A program made the position numbers and the translations under genes. DNA of 64,000 nucleotides from Kuschelorhynchus macadamiae (taxonomy: Eukaryota; Arthropoda; Insecta; Coleoptera; Curculionidae), in contig JAUTXW010000351.1 in the NCBI GenBank assembly GCA_030620095.1, positions 106,001 through 170,000 on the forward strand. Direction: 5' to 3'. Each line of letters opens with the position of its first letter. Positions within the stretch are counted from its first letter, which is position 1. The notes under the pieces are model-generated. The model did no database searches. It was given only the letters and a program-made list of their open reading frames with translations, and was not told the DNA's origin. This document shows, in pieces, positions 21,745-34,112 of this stretch.

Positions 21745-24233
21745 TTAGAGACGTTGTCTGTAACAAGTATGATATTGTCACGATCTCTGAGACCTGGCTA
21801 CATGCAGGTGTAACAGATGATCTGGTGGCAATGCAGGGATATCGGCTGCATCGTAAAGATAGATCTACGGGCAGAGGAGGTGGCGTTGCGATCTATGTCC
21901 GCAACTACAAAGAGTCGAACGTTGTTATTCTTGGTGGCATTGACCATACTGAACAGATATGAATATCAATAAAACATTTAAAACGCCGTTATGCTGTGGG
22001 CTCGTTGTATCGACCCCCGGGCTTTTCTATTAGTGACTTTCTCGGAGAACTGGAGACTGTCCTTGGTATTTTGATACCTGAGTTCGAATTCTTGATTGAT
22101 GCAGGGATTTAAACATTGATATGCTAGATTTCGAAAACAAGTCCACCAAAGATTTTTATTCGCTGCTGGAGTCATTCGATCTAGGCCAGTTAGTGAAGGA
22201 ACCAACCGATATACTTCACACAGTGCCAAACTCCTGAATGTTTTGTTTTGCTCAAATAACATACCTAAAACTATTTCCCAATTATCCGCTTCTTATGAAA
22301 TATCTGATCATCATCTTGTATCCTGTTTAATTCCAAGTTTAAAGTTAAAAATGACACAATTTTTACATACTTCCCGAAATCTTAATAATATTGACATTAA
22401 CGAGTTTACCCATGATTTGAATTTGATGAACTTTTTGCCCGTTTATTACGCCGATGATATTGATTTAAAGATTTCTCGATTCAACTCAATTACACTGAGT
22501 CTTTTTGATTATTATGCCTCCTATAAAAACTGTCCGTATTTCAAATAATTAGGCACCCTGGCTAACCAATGCTTTGAAGTTGCTCATGCGCAGACGCGAT
22601 AAAGCCTTACTTAAATTTAAACAGCACAAGAGACCTGAGGACTGGAATTTCTATAAAACTTTGAGAAATGAAACCAACCACGCAGTTAAGAGAGAAAAAA
22701 GGACCTGTTTTGAATACAAGATCTCTTCTGAGGATGGCAAGTTCTGGAGGGAGGTAAAGAAGCTGAACATAATTACTACAAAACCCAATAATGAACTGCC
22801 TGAGCATCTGTCTGATCCACAGAAGATAAATAATTATTTTTTGAGAGCCCTTTCCAACCTGAATATGGATGCAGAGACAATGGATTATCTGTCAAATCAC
22901 AAGTTAATAGGAAATCAATTTTCATTTAAACCGACAAGTGAACTAGACATTTATCGCACTTTCCTCTCAATAAAGTCCAACTCCGTTGGACCAGATGGTA
23001 TAGTGCTAGATAGTAGAAGTACTAGAAAAAATTTGGGACCGTCAAATCAGGACATTCGTGGAGGAAAACTCCATACTCCCTGAGTTTCAATCAGGATTTC
23101 GCAAGAATCACAGCTGTGTTTCGGCATTAACTAAGATCACAGATGACATCCAGATTGAATCAGATAGTGGCAGACTGACATTATTAGTCCTGCTTGATTG
23201 CTCGAAAGCGTTTGATCGCATAAATCATAGCTCTTTTAAACTATTTGGGTTTCTCGAGGGGTTCATCAGATCTTTTACGTTCATACTTCCACAACAGATC
23301 TCAATCGGTTAAGCTGTGTGAAAAAATATCTGAACTCTCCTACATAACTTGTGGGGTACCTCAGGGATCCATACTCGGCCCTTTGCTCTTCTCTCTGTAT
23401 ACTTCTCAGTTTCCTAAAGTTCTGCAATTTTGTAGATATCATATGTATGCCGATGACACGTAGGTCTATTTTTCATTTTCTGAAGACACCTTGACTGAAG
23501 CATGCAACAAAATCATTCAGGATCTGTCATCCCTTTGTTACATCTCTCGAAAATACTGCTTGACTTTGGGTGCCTCTAAGTCGATCGACGTTTCGATGAG
23601 TGGAGTCCATCTTTCTTTGAAGGAGAGTTCAAAAAATCTAGGTACGTTTTGGACTGCAGATTGAGATTTTCGGATCACGTCTCTGCTGTTATCAGAAGAG
23701 CGTTTATGAACCTTAGAATAATCTATCTTAACAGACACTTACTAAATAAAAAATGTCGCCTAATTCTCTGCGAAGCTATGGTTCTCTCCCATTTGAACTA
23801 TGGCGATGTTGTTTATGGGCCTAACATAATTCAGGCAGATGACCGGCGACTGCAACTTATTCAGAACGCTTGTGTCCGGCTTATTTGTGGTCTTAGAGGC
23901 AGAGATCACATATTATTGTCCCTCAGGAGCTTGGGATGGCTAAATATAGTGGATCGCAGAAGATTACACTGTTCAGTCTTTTATTATGAAATTATTTCAG
24001 AGAAAAAACCTACATACCTTTACGACAAATTAAAGTTTCGCAGTTCAGTCCATACGATAAATATTCGGCATAAAGACCAACTGACTATTCCAACACATAG
24101 AACCGCTCAATTCTGTGGATCATTTAGTTATAACATTGCTAAAGTATATAACGAAATTCCCGCGAATATCAAAAACCCTTCGCTAATTGTTTTTAAAAAA
24201 CGTCTCAAGGACTGGTTAAATAATCGTTTGTAG
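21745..24233 (+). pseudogene. LINE, copy C: APE endonuclease plus reverse transcriptase, 5'-truncated
   Basis: APE endonuclease words: 'YDIVTISETWLH' (E-T catalytic block), 'GRGGGVAIYVR', 'VGSLYRPPG' and 'SDHHLVSC' (SDH). Reverse transcriptase: 'RRRDKALLKFKQHKRPEDW', 'SNSVGPDGI', 'FQSGFRKNHSCVSALTKITD', 'LLVLLDCSKAFDRINH' (motif A), 'CGVPQGSILGPLLFSLY' and 'YHMYADDT' (motif C). The C-terminal region 23649-24233 is open for 194 codons ('NYGDVVYGPNI', 'RLICGLRGRDH'). Several frameshifts and a deletion between 22980 and 23060 inactivate it. It follows LINE copy B head to tail on the same strand. Confidence 0.9.
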
Positions 24234-24710
24234 ATTTTTATTATGCTTTTCTCGCTATTTGCTGGTATCTGCTATTGTATTTTTTCTCCTGCTCTGTTTT
24301 ACATTCATTGCTTTTTACTGTATAAATTGTGCATTATTATATTTACTTTAAGTTTACACGTAGTTTTATATGCTATATGTAGGTAAAGAGCTTCTAGGGT
24401 GTTGTTTTGTACATTTCAGTCTTTATCTTATCAGGAGTAAGGATCTTTGCGTATTCCATCACATTCCATTTACTTTACACATTTGTCAAGTAGTCTTCGT
24501 GATTAGCCTTTGGGAACAACAGGACATCGATTGGTTCTTTACATCGTAGATTTGGGTTGAGTGGAAGAGCGCTGCTCTCCGTGAAAGCGGTGAGTGCGAA
24601 CTCTGCCTTTGTTATAGATAGTGGTAACATTTTATATTTTTGTATAATGTCGTTGTAATTATTATATGCTACTCTGTAACAATAAAGCAATAAATAAACA
24701 AATAAATAGG
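24234..24710 (+). other. 3' UTR and simple-repeat tail of LINE copy C
   Basis: Non-coding sequence ends in 'caataaagcaataaataaac' and further AAAT repeats (about 24679-24710), a microsatellite-like tail expected of a LINE 3' end. Confidence 0.65.
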
Positions 24711-24714
24711 TTTC

Positions 24715-25130
24715 AAATTATTATTGTTTTATTATTTTTTATAATAATTTTTGTAATCATGACTTTTTCATAGTTAACTACAATCATTTAAAAGCAATGT
24801 TTTAGTTTTTTATATTTGAAAATATAAAATATTGTTTATTATTCTGGTAGTAAATTACAAAAAACATTTCCTATGTAACATACCATTTTCATTATGGATG
24901 TGCGTACGTCACACAAGATGAAATCGTGAGCTCTTATGAATCTAAAACTAAAGTTATTATCAACAAGTATTTACAAAATAAAAAAAAATAACAAAAATCT
25001 CTGGTAAACACAAAATATGAACTAATAGTTATTAATCTTACTATCAAGCAACCAGTCCGTTAACTTTATCTTAATAATTTTGTATGGTTTTTGTTTTAAA
25101 TAATTAGGTATTATATTATATATTTTGGGT
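24715..25130. other. AT-rich stretch without recognised features
   Basis: No coding frame seen; probably unique sequence between two LINEs. Confidence 0.4.
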
Positions 25131-27480
25131 GCACATGTGCATGCATCTTATAGTTATTCTTCAGTAATAATGTTGCTACAGATGTTATATACAGCTGCTT
25201 AAGGGTTAGAATCCTAGCTTCATGAAGCAACTGCTCTGAGTAAAATCGTCTCGACTTAAAAAGGGATATTTTAAGAACAGCGCCCATACAACCAAGCGAT
25301 AGGTCATTACTGAGTCCACTAATCCTTTATATACATTTATTATGTATCTCTTAGGTAACCATTGTCTAACCTGAAAAAACGTAAGTAAGTATATTTTTCT
25401 TAACTTGCTAGTTACGTATTCTATATGATATTTCCACTTCATATGGGGATCGAAGTACAAACCTAGATACTTGATTTTATCTGTTGATAAGATCGTTTGC
25501 TTACAATAACAACTATCCATATTTGTACACTCCTATTTGTGTATTTTTACAAAATTTTTAGCTGTTCAATTTTTTAATTTAAACTAGAACTGATGAACTT
25601 ACATTTGTCGATATTCAAAGTTAATAAATTCCTATCTAACCACAGTTTTACTTTACTTATGGCTATTTCTGATTTCTTAAACACTAAATCTCATATTTGA
25701 TCCTCATTATTACAGTGTCGTCGGCATAACAGACCACAGTCCCATGAGGCAACATTCGGATAAGGTTGTCATATATATTGTAAAAAGCAAAGGCCCCAGT
25801 ACTGTACCCTGTGGCACACCGCACCCTATTGGACGTGTCTTACTAAGAGTTTCCCGATTTTTATTTGCTGTGTACGATTTCCCAAATATGTTTTTAATAA
25901 ATTATGTGGGATTTCCCTAATTCCAATAGGATGTATTCCGTCTAACAGAAACAGTGTCAAACGTCTTTGCCAAGTCTAAAAAAAATTAGTTGACACTGAT
26001 TACATCTGTCGAGGTTCTGAGAAATTTGATCCGTTATCCTAACGAGGGCATCCTTCGTACTCAGGTTGTGCCTAAAATCATACTGCGCATCTGAAATTAT
26101 TTTATTAGAATTCAAATAGTCTTCCAGTCGAAGTTTTTTAGATTTCTCAATTATTTTACTTAAGTAGCTAATTATTGCTATGGGTCTATAGTTACTAATA
26201 CATTTTCGAGAACCACATTTTGAAATGGTGTTATTAACTTTGGAAAAAGTACCATTTTGAAAAATAAAATTAATCCAATATAACAACGGTTCAATAAAAT
26301 AGTTATGAAAACTCTTGACAAAATCAATTCTGATTTCGTCATTACCTGTACATGACCTATATTTAAGCGAGTTTATAATTTTTATTAAATCACATTCTGT
26401 AATAGGTACCAAAAATAGCAAAACATTTCCTTTAGGGGGAAATATCCTACCAGCTAACTCATGTCATATTAGAAAAGTAATTTTTAAATTCGTTTGAAAT
26501 CTGACTTTCATCCAGGATTTCTTTTCTTTTGTTGTTATATATAGTGGATATTTAGATTATTACTATATATAGTGGACATTTAGATATTACTAGAGGACTT
26601 TATTAGGTTCCATGTTTCTTTAGGATTTGTTTTATTTATTTGGAATAAGTGATTATAATATTCAACTTTAATAGTATTAATGAGTTTAGTTAAATGTTTA
26701 CGGTAATCTTTGTATCTAATTAATGCATCAATGTTGTGAGGCTCTTTGGCAGAAATTTTATTTTAATTTGTCGGGTTGACGTATTGGTCCATGGTTTAAT
26801 CCGGCTCCTTCTACAAGTCTAACAAAAATATGATCTATGCATGTATAGCTATTTCTATCCACTCTGGTTGCTTGATTGATAATGCTATTAAATCATTTTT
26901 CATTGAGTAAATTTAAATAGTTTCCGGCATGCAAATTACTTGTATCTAAAATATTTATATTTATATCTCCACAGAATATATCTACATTGCGAACGTCAGA
27001 AAGATGTACATTCAAAAGAGCATCCAAGCAATTCAAAAATGATTCAATGGTAGTAGAAGGGGGCCTGTATATGGCTGTTAAACCTATGGTGGCATTACTC
27101 TTGGGTAAGATAAAATTTAAAAAGTTACAAGCCTCAATTTAAAATATTTTTGTTTCGATAATATTTTCACTTTTAACGTACACTACTCATCTATCACATT
27201 TATTGTGTCTACTTTCATTTTACCCTATTTGGTACCCATCAATATTAAAGTTATTTGGATCTATAAGATTTGTTTTTGAGCATACTATTATGTCAAATTT
27301 CTTATTAAAAGATTCAGGGTAACATACCAGGTTCTCGAAATTTTTATGTATTCTTCTGACAAGTATCAAGTTTAAATCGGTTTCAGGACCGTTAAAGTAT
27401 CTAACTTCATGGATGTTATCACAACAGAGGACCTCATAATTTGAGTCATCATCACAAAGGTTGTTGAAAGACAGTTTGAT
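25130..27480 (-). pseudogene. Decayed LINE, copy D: endonuclease and reverse transcriptase
   Basis: Read on the minus strand from 27430: 'FDIIVCSKTNL', 'GLTAIYRPPSTTIESFL', 'NVDIFCGDININIL' and 'YTCIDHIFVR' (APE endonuclease, 27430-26800). Then RT: 'YRSCTGNDEIRIDFVK', 'NYRPIAIISYLSKIIEKS' (26421-25957), 'CGVPQGTVLGPLLFTIY' and, one frame over, 'GTVVCYADDTVIM' (about 25840-25690). The thumb-like 'KIKYLGLYFDPHMKWKYHI' is at 25470. Frames change often. It differs in wording from copies B and C, so it is a separate family. Confidence 0.88.
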
Positions 27481-27611
27481 TATTTTTTGATTCCCTATAA
27501 TATACGTAAAGTAACATACCTGATCTAGCCGGGTGAATCAACTTGATCCATGGTCAAAATTTTTACTATCTCAAAGGTTTCTGTTTTTCTAGCGAAAACT
27601 CTGCCATATAT

Positions 27612-28186
27612 ACAGGGTATCCCACGACGAACTGCGGCGATCGATTTCTCACAAAGTAGGCTTTGGAAAAATTTTAAATTTTGGCAGCTAACTAAAGTCG
27701 ATAGGTTTTGTTTTCGCCAGGCCTCCCCGTCATGGCCAACTAACAAGAAAACTTAGAAGCCGTCTGGTATTATTGGAATAAAAAATGTTAAATCGTCAAT
27801 AACTCAAGAACTACAAATTTTTGGAATAGACAAGGAAGCCAACCGCAAATAAATAATAGAGACTTCGATAAGCAGATATTTATAGTTATGTCTAGACCTG
27901 CAAACGTCATTTTTTATATAAAATTCAAAATACCTCAAAAACAGTTCAAGTTAGGTATAGGATATTATACATGAAATATACCTAGAATTTTTCGAGGAAT
28001 CCAAAAATTCTATTATATACAGGGTGTTCCGTTTAGAATAAGAAAGTTGACGTCTACTTCCGGTATAACCGGAAGTGCCGCCATCTTGAAAATATTTTGC
28101 GCAAATTACCCCCCTCGACTTTAGTTAGCTGCCAAAATTTCAAATTTTTCTAAAGCCTACTTTCTGAGAAATCGATCGATGTCCAT
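27612..28186. repeat. Inverted-repeat (foldback-like) element
   Basis: 27628-27692 ('gatcgatttctcacaaagta'...'gctaactaaagtcga') is the near-perfect inverse of 28121-28186. The left arm is preceded by 'tatacagggtatccc' and another 'tacagggtgttcc' lies at 28017, both mariner-like end words. The right arm is not followed by a matching end, so the element is probably a truncated or rearranged non-autonomous element. Confidence 0.65.
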
Positions 28187-28189
28187 CAA

Positions 28190-28470
28190 TGCAATGACCA
28201 TTCAGATTTATTATTTTAGGAACTTTGACGAATACCATTTTGTACTTAAGATATTTTCTCAGGGCTATTTTGTCGGAGTTATTTAGAGGGGTCCCCATTT
28301 AGTTTTGCCGTTAATATATACTTTTTTAATATTTAGTAAATATTTTGTATGTTTTTATTGAAAGCAACGCTTACACACACAAATTCCCTGTATAAAAATT
28401 TAAATTTGAAAAAACGAAAATAATATGTCATTTTTAATATTTAATAATTAATTTATGTTATTAAAACAAG
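28190..28470. other. AT-rich stretch without recognised features
   Basis: No frames or repeat ends seen. Confidence 0.4.
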
Positions 28471-28479
28471 GAATGCCAC

Positions 28480-29012
28480 ATTAATTCAGGCTCGGTGCGG
28501 TAACTGCTTCAGGAACGGCCCTGTAAATAACGTCGGTTCGATCTAACCGAATCCTTACAAAAATAATTGAATTGGCTAATTACACGGGACTAATAAAAGT
28601 AATTTGGAGCGGTTTGGAGCCCGTTCAGGACTCAGCAGCCGCCAGTATATGTAGTTACAGTATAGCCGGCAACAACGTCTTATGTCTGACGCCTAGACAA
28701 CTAAGGGGGGGAGCGCCGTGCACGCTACAATATTTATGTTTATATTGAATGGTCTAGTTCTGAACAGAACAGACTATTATCAAAGTTATCACACTTTTGG
28801 GCTACTGAAAATTTGTGTTTGATAGGCGTGAAATACTGATAAAGAAACTTCCTTTGTTTCTTTATGATTAGGGCAATTAAAATATAAACTGTGTTAATTT
28901 TTTAATCTAATAAAATTTTTGACAACATGATTTGTGTCGTCGAGTAGGAAATTTATTAAGGGCGGATATTTCAAAAATAAAACGGTCCTGGTGTTGCAAA
29001 GTGGCGAAATAA
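28480..29012 (+). promoter_or_regulatory. Putative 5' UTR / promoter region of the ABCG-like gene
   Basis: This is locally GC-richer than its surroundings (28480-28730) and free of recognised transposon sequence. An in-frame TAA (29010-29012) lies directly before the first ATG, so 29013 is the 5'-most start. A 6-2-6 palindrome GTTCTG-AA-CAGAAC sits at 28757-28770 and GATA-type words (TTATCA, TGATAG, TGATAA) lie nearby. No TATA box can be fixed. The regulatory role is inferred only from position. Confidence 0.4.
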
Positions 29013-29115
29013 ATGAATTCTAAAATGGATTCAACATTGTGTCATTTACCGAAAAACTCTTGGGTGGATATAGAATTTCAAGATTTAAGCTACACGGTGC
29101 CTCAAGGGAAAAAGG
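29013..29115 (+). CDS. First coding exon of an ABCG-family half transporter (host gene)
   Basis: ATG at 29013 opens a frame of 34 codons ending at a strong splice donor (AAAGG|GTAAGTG at 29115/29116). The protein contains 'VDIEFQDLSYTVPQGKKG', closely like the segment just before the nucleotide-binding domain in animal ABCG1/ABCG4-type transporters, which reads (V/N)-IEF-DLSY-VPEG. ABCG half transporters dimerise to export sterols, lipids or other hydrophobic compounds across membranes. The ATP-binding and membrane parts are not in the window, so the next exons must lie beyond position 64000 or the exon is orphaned. There is no decay in the exon. An alternative start at 29025 is in frame. Confidence 0.72.
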
Positions 29116-29636
29116 GTAAGTGAAGCTGGGATTTTTTCCTGATTGCATTTTTAATATCAGATATTTATTCAGGATCTCTTTGGGAGTAATTTTTTAAACT
29201 GAAAATATTTTTAGATTCTTAGAATCGCATAATTTTGACAACATACTACAAATGATGCATGTATTTTTTTGTACTATTAATAATATTATGAATCAGTCGC
29301 CAGTCATGCTAATATGTTTTTAAATTCAACACATTCAATAGTTAGAGATAAATTTATTGACATATATTTTTTTAAAGAATGGAAAAAAGCCTTTTGGCAA
29401 TTTATTAGGATACATAAAATTGCCCGCATAAACCTTGTTTTTAGAAAACAACATGAATATTTCAACCGACCTACACCTACGGTTTTTCTAAGATTATTTG
29501 AATTTTTGTAAAGTTTATTATTAAATAATTAATTCTGATGTGTTTTTTTTTATTTTGTTGTCATTACCAAAGGAGGGTTTCCCAGAACTTGACAATGACC
29601 TTGTTTTGTATTATGTATTAGTTACTACCTACTCTA
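29116..29636 (+). other. Start of the probable first coding intron of the ABCG-like gene
   Basis: It begins GTAAGTG, then AT-rich sequence with no recognisable exon. The small frame at 29314-29511 shows no known motif. If the gene is real, the intron runs at least to the end of the window. Confidence 0.5.
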
Positions 29637-29639
29637 AAG

Positions 29640-30215
<576 letters not shown>

Positions 30216-30599
30216 TCATGGGGGGGGCGTTGAAACCCGAAACACCCCTCTTGATGGTACGCCTCTGCTCGTGTGAAAGTGATCGTTTTTAAATGCGCAA
30301 GATTTCCGCACTTCGGTAGTGCCTCCTCGTTTGAAAACTTCCTCTAGAAACTACTATTCAATCTTATAAATCCGCTTATAAAATAATAACCATAAGTCTG
30401 TAAATTCACCTTTACCCACAACTACCCTCGTATAGAATTTCACTACCTACATATAACACACTGTGTATTAGTATGAGTATGCATATAATTATTTGGTAAT
30501 AATAATAATCTTATAAACTGTAAATAATGTCAATTTTATTATTTCTTAATTTATTTATTATTGCTATCAAAATTAAAATTATTATTATTATCGAAGTTG

Positions 30600-31560
30600 A
30601 CAATCAATTTCTCAACAAATGTTGGGGTCCAACCGCACCGCCGATGCATGCATCAAAAGGAGTGGGCTGGTTTCTATTAGTTATGTGTTGCCCTGTAAGA
30701 AATTTCTCACTATGTGGCAAATACTAAGCAGGGCCGCCTTCTGGATCTCGATGAAGGTGTTAGTATATAGTCCTATAATTTTCAGGTTCGGTTCTAGCGT
30801 TTTTTGAACTAGTTCAATTGATGTATTTATCCAACACGTTATTATTTTTGGGTACAGCGACCTCTGCCAAATAAGCTGTCTTTGTTTCCTTTATTAACAA
30901 TACCACACAGGCCGATTATTCGTCACCCGTCTGTCGGTGGTAATTGCCCGGTCGTAGTAGTTTCAATTATTTTTAAGCACTCAGCTTGATTGGTATTTAT
31001 AATAGGGCACAAAGGTGTTCAGGAGCCCGTATTTATTGGCAAGCTTCTGGTGTATGATGTTACACATCTGCTTATGTCGCTGGAGGTAGTCCCTGTTTGC
31101 TAGGTAAGTGCAGCCAGATGTTATATGGTCTATAGTCTCTGATCTCTCTCTACATTTTCGACACTTATCGGATTCAACGGACCAGTCTTTGATAATATGT
31201 TAATAACTTGATCCTATATTGCCATTATAAATTCTTCTGTCTCTGGGAATAGTTGTCCATCCTTCAGCCACCTATTGGATTCAAGGCATTGTGAGTCGAC
31301 CGTGCAGTGCCATTGAGCCCTGTTTGTCGGGGTCTGAAATTGACTAGGATTGTGTTGTTATTTGCGAGATTGAGAGGAGAATACGAGTTGTCACTTAAGG
31401 TCACTATGCGCTGGAGGTTTGATGTTTGTGCCTTGTTGGTGACGAAATTTTTCAATTTTTGCAGCTGTTGGTAGTACGAATTGATCAAGTCAACAAGGGA
31501 TCTTCCACATTCTCTTCGTGGTAAGGTCATTCGGAGAGTTGATGACGTGGTGTGACTTGT
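30600..31560 (-). pseudogene. 3' part of a LINE with CCHC and REL-type endonuclease (R2/R4-like), copy 1
   Basis: Minus strand: 31530-31264 encodes 'LPRRECGRSLVDLINSYYQQ', a post-RT block. About 31190-31040 gives 'KCRKCRERSETIDHITSGC' with a following His, a zinc-knuckle-like motif, then 'YLQRHKQMCNIIHQKLANKY'. About 30960-30840 has 'YYDRAITTDRRVTNNRP' and, one frame over, 'IKETKTAYLAEVAVPKNNNV'. These have the spacing of the restriction-like (REL) nuclease at the C-terminus of R2/R4-clade elements (RPD...DVAVP), with the Asp residues damaged. 'EIQKAALLSICHIVRNFL' ends the protein near 30670. Confidence 0.72.
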
Positions 31561-31599
31561 ATTTGGTCATCATTAGGCGAGTAATTCGTCCCTCTAGCT

Positions 31600-32735
31600 C
31601 CGTGTTAATTAAGTTAAGCATAGGAGTTAATTGATGTAATGAGATTTCCGGTGTTCAGTTCTGTCTTCATTCTTATGTCTTATTATTATTATATTCATAT
31701 TGGTTAATAATAACTGCATAATAGCTACATATAGTCGTGTAATATGTTGTTTAATTACTGTTATAATGAGAATTTTGTTACTCATATGTGATAATAAAAC
31801 TTTTAAACTAAACTAAACTAAGAAAATTATTCCAACACATTGGGACTTCGTTCCTTTTCGATGGGAGCAACTTCAAATATCGTCATTATGGGTTAATAAC
31901 TTATTGTTTATTTATAATATCTGTCGTTCTTTAGTTAGTCCCTAAACTTGGCTTTCATTACTCTGCAAAACTAGAAAAAAAAAATAGGTATTAATTAAGG
32001 CAATAATTTTTTTTGCATTATTTTTTCATATTGTAAATTTATATGGAAAGAAAAGACCTCATATTCAGAAGAACTTTGCCCTATTTAAAATTTGTAAAAA
32101 TATGTTGATATAAAATGAAATTCATTACTAGACTAAAGTATCCACAATACTATGCATAAAAAAATATATGATAACTTTTTATAGTAAAACGGTAATTTGC
32201 CACAAATGTATTTAATAAATATTGCCTTATATAATGCTATTTTTACTGCCTGTTTATGAACAGAAAATTATAAATGAACTCAAAAGTTATCGTTTTGTTT
32301 GTATGCATTTGCAGTCTTTCGTGAATCATATGTCGACGAATTTCAACTCTTTTGATAGCAGTGCTAATGACTAATTCTACCAATTTAATTAAACACAAAA
32401 GTTCAATCTTCCTGCAGCGTGTAAGTCCTGAACAGCTAGAACCTGTTTCTTAAAGTTTCGGTCACATAAGATAAACCTGACATTGAAAATAATTTTTGGT
32501 CTTCCGGTTACGATCGTTGTTTGACCTGCCACCTGCCAAGCGTCTCACTTTTAGCCTGTAAGCTTACAAGGGACGTATTTTATAGATATAAAGTTTATAC
32601 AATAGTATGAGAAAATTAATTTTTCTTGTTTTTTTTTACAAGTACAGAGGCTTAAAAAATATATTGTCCATGAAAATGTTAAGTGAGTTTACATTAAACG
32701 TTAAGTAATTTTAAACTAAATAAAACTTAATAAAC
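31600..32735. other. AT-rich stretch without recognised genes
   Basis: The words 'actaaactaaactaag' at about 31806 could be a LINE tail on the + strand, but no coding part was linked to it. Confidence 0.4.
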
Positions 32736-32737
32736 CA

Positions 32738-33235
32738 TGGCTCTTGGGATTAGACCGTGTCAAATTGGAATTATTATCCGACGTTTCGCCTTCGATTGCA
32801 CGAGGCATCTTCAGGGATCTTTACTCACTGAACACTGAATGAGCTCGGATAGATTCGGGGGTTTGTTTTATACCCGAATTGTGCTCGCCAAACCGTAACC
32901 CGTATCTCTATTAAACTTTTTTGGATGTTTGTTTAAAAATTTCAATAGATTCTCTAATTGTTTTTTATAAAACCCTGGAACCGGTGTTAGAACCTTGGTT
33001 TCCATTACATTTATAATATGGCCACTGATATGCTGGTATTCAGCTACAGCAGATTGAATAATTTGTTTCTTTTTAATACATCGTTCATGTTCCTTAAGTC
33101 TAGTTGATATAGAGCGCCTTGTTTCTCCCACATACAGTTCTCCACAGGAGCAAGGAATTTTATATACTTCTTCTGTTTGAAAAAGTTCGGGGATCGCAAG
33201 CATTGTCGATTTCTGATCAAGATCGGAAACATCGA
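32738..33235 (-). pseudogene. Penelope-like retroelement, copy 2 (GIY-YIG domain, 3' end)
   Basis: The minus-strand frame 33203-32868 encodes 'VYKIPCSCGELYVGETRRS' followed by 'ISTRLKEHERCIKKKQIIQS', a GIY-YIG endonuclease of PLE type, and continues to 'VPGFYKKQLENLLKFLNKHP'. It ends near a non-coding tail carrying the ribozyme-like motif. The reverse transcriptase part is absent. It lies head to head with copy 3. Confidence 0.85.
32776..32818 (-). ncRNA. Hammerhead-ribozyme-like motif of PLE copy 2
   Basis: Minus strand: ATCC, CTGAAGA, T, GCC...GGC (3-bp stem II), GAAAC, GTC, GGAT. ATCC and GGAT pair as stem I, and ACGU gives a minimal palindromic stem III that would need a dimer. All core bases of CTGANGA/GAAA/UH are present; one extra U precedes stem II. 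Hammerhead ribozymes are known from Penelope-like elements. Confidence 0.55.
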
Positions 33236-34112
33236 AACTAACCGACGCTCTGGCAGGGAGTGGCTATTGCACTGAAGATATTATGTGTTCAATTAAAAGA
33301 TATGGTAGTCCAACTCCGCGAAAGGAGAATAACAATGAGCCACCGCGCACCGTTAGGTACTGTTGTTCTTGCCCACATAGATGCACTATAGACAAAATAG
33401 GAAGATTACTTCAACGGTCCAACATACGTACAATCTTCAACACACAAAAAGACTGGACAATGCTTGCGATCCCCGAAAAATACTGTATATTTTCAGATAG
33501 AAGGAGTATATAAAATTCTGTGTAGAAGTATCTGTGGGAGAAACAGGACGCTCAATATCAACTAGACTTATGGAATATGAACGATGTATTAAAAAGAAAC
33601 AAATTGTTTAATCTGCTGTAGCTGAACACCAGTATACCATTGGCTATATTATAAATGTAAGGAAAGTAAGGTTCTAGCTTGGGTTCTGAGGTTTTATAAA
33701 CGAAAAATTAGAGAAACTATTAAAACTATTAAACATACAAAAAACTTCAATAGAGCTACGGTTTACGGCCTACATTACATGTGGAAACCGATCTTAACAC
33801 AGGGTCACGGTTCGGCGAGCAAAAGTCAGGGTATAAAAACCAACGAATTATCAATACGGATGGAATGGGTCCGACCCGTATCGATTGATGTTAGAATAAG
33901 ACAGAAGATAAATATAGCGCTAGTCAGTGCAGAAAATCGTCGTCCTCCATTACAGTAATGTGAAAAAGAGTGTTTATGTTTCACGTTTTTAAAGATTTTC
34001 GTTTCCAGTGTTGTTTTTAAATTATATTTAGTGCTTTTTGGTGATTATTATTAACATTTATAGACTATATAGACATTCAGAGTTTTTAGTTTTTGTTCAA
34101 TTTGTTTTAAAA

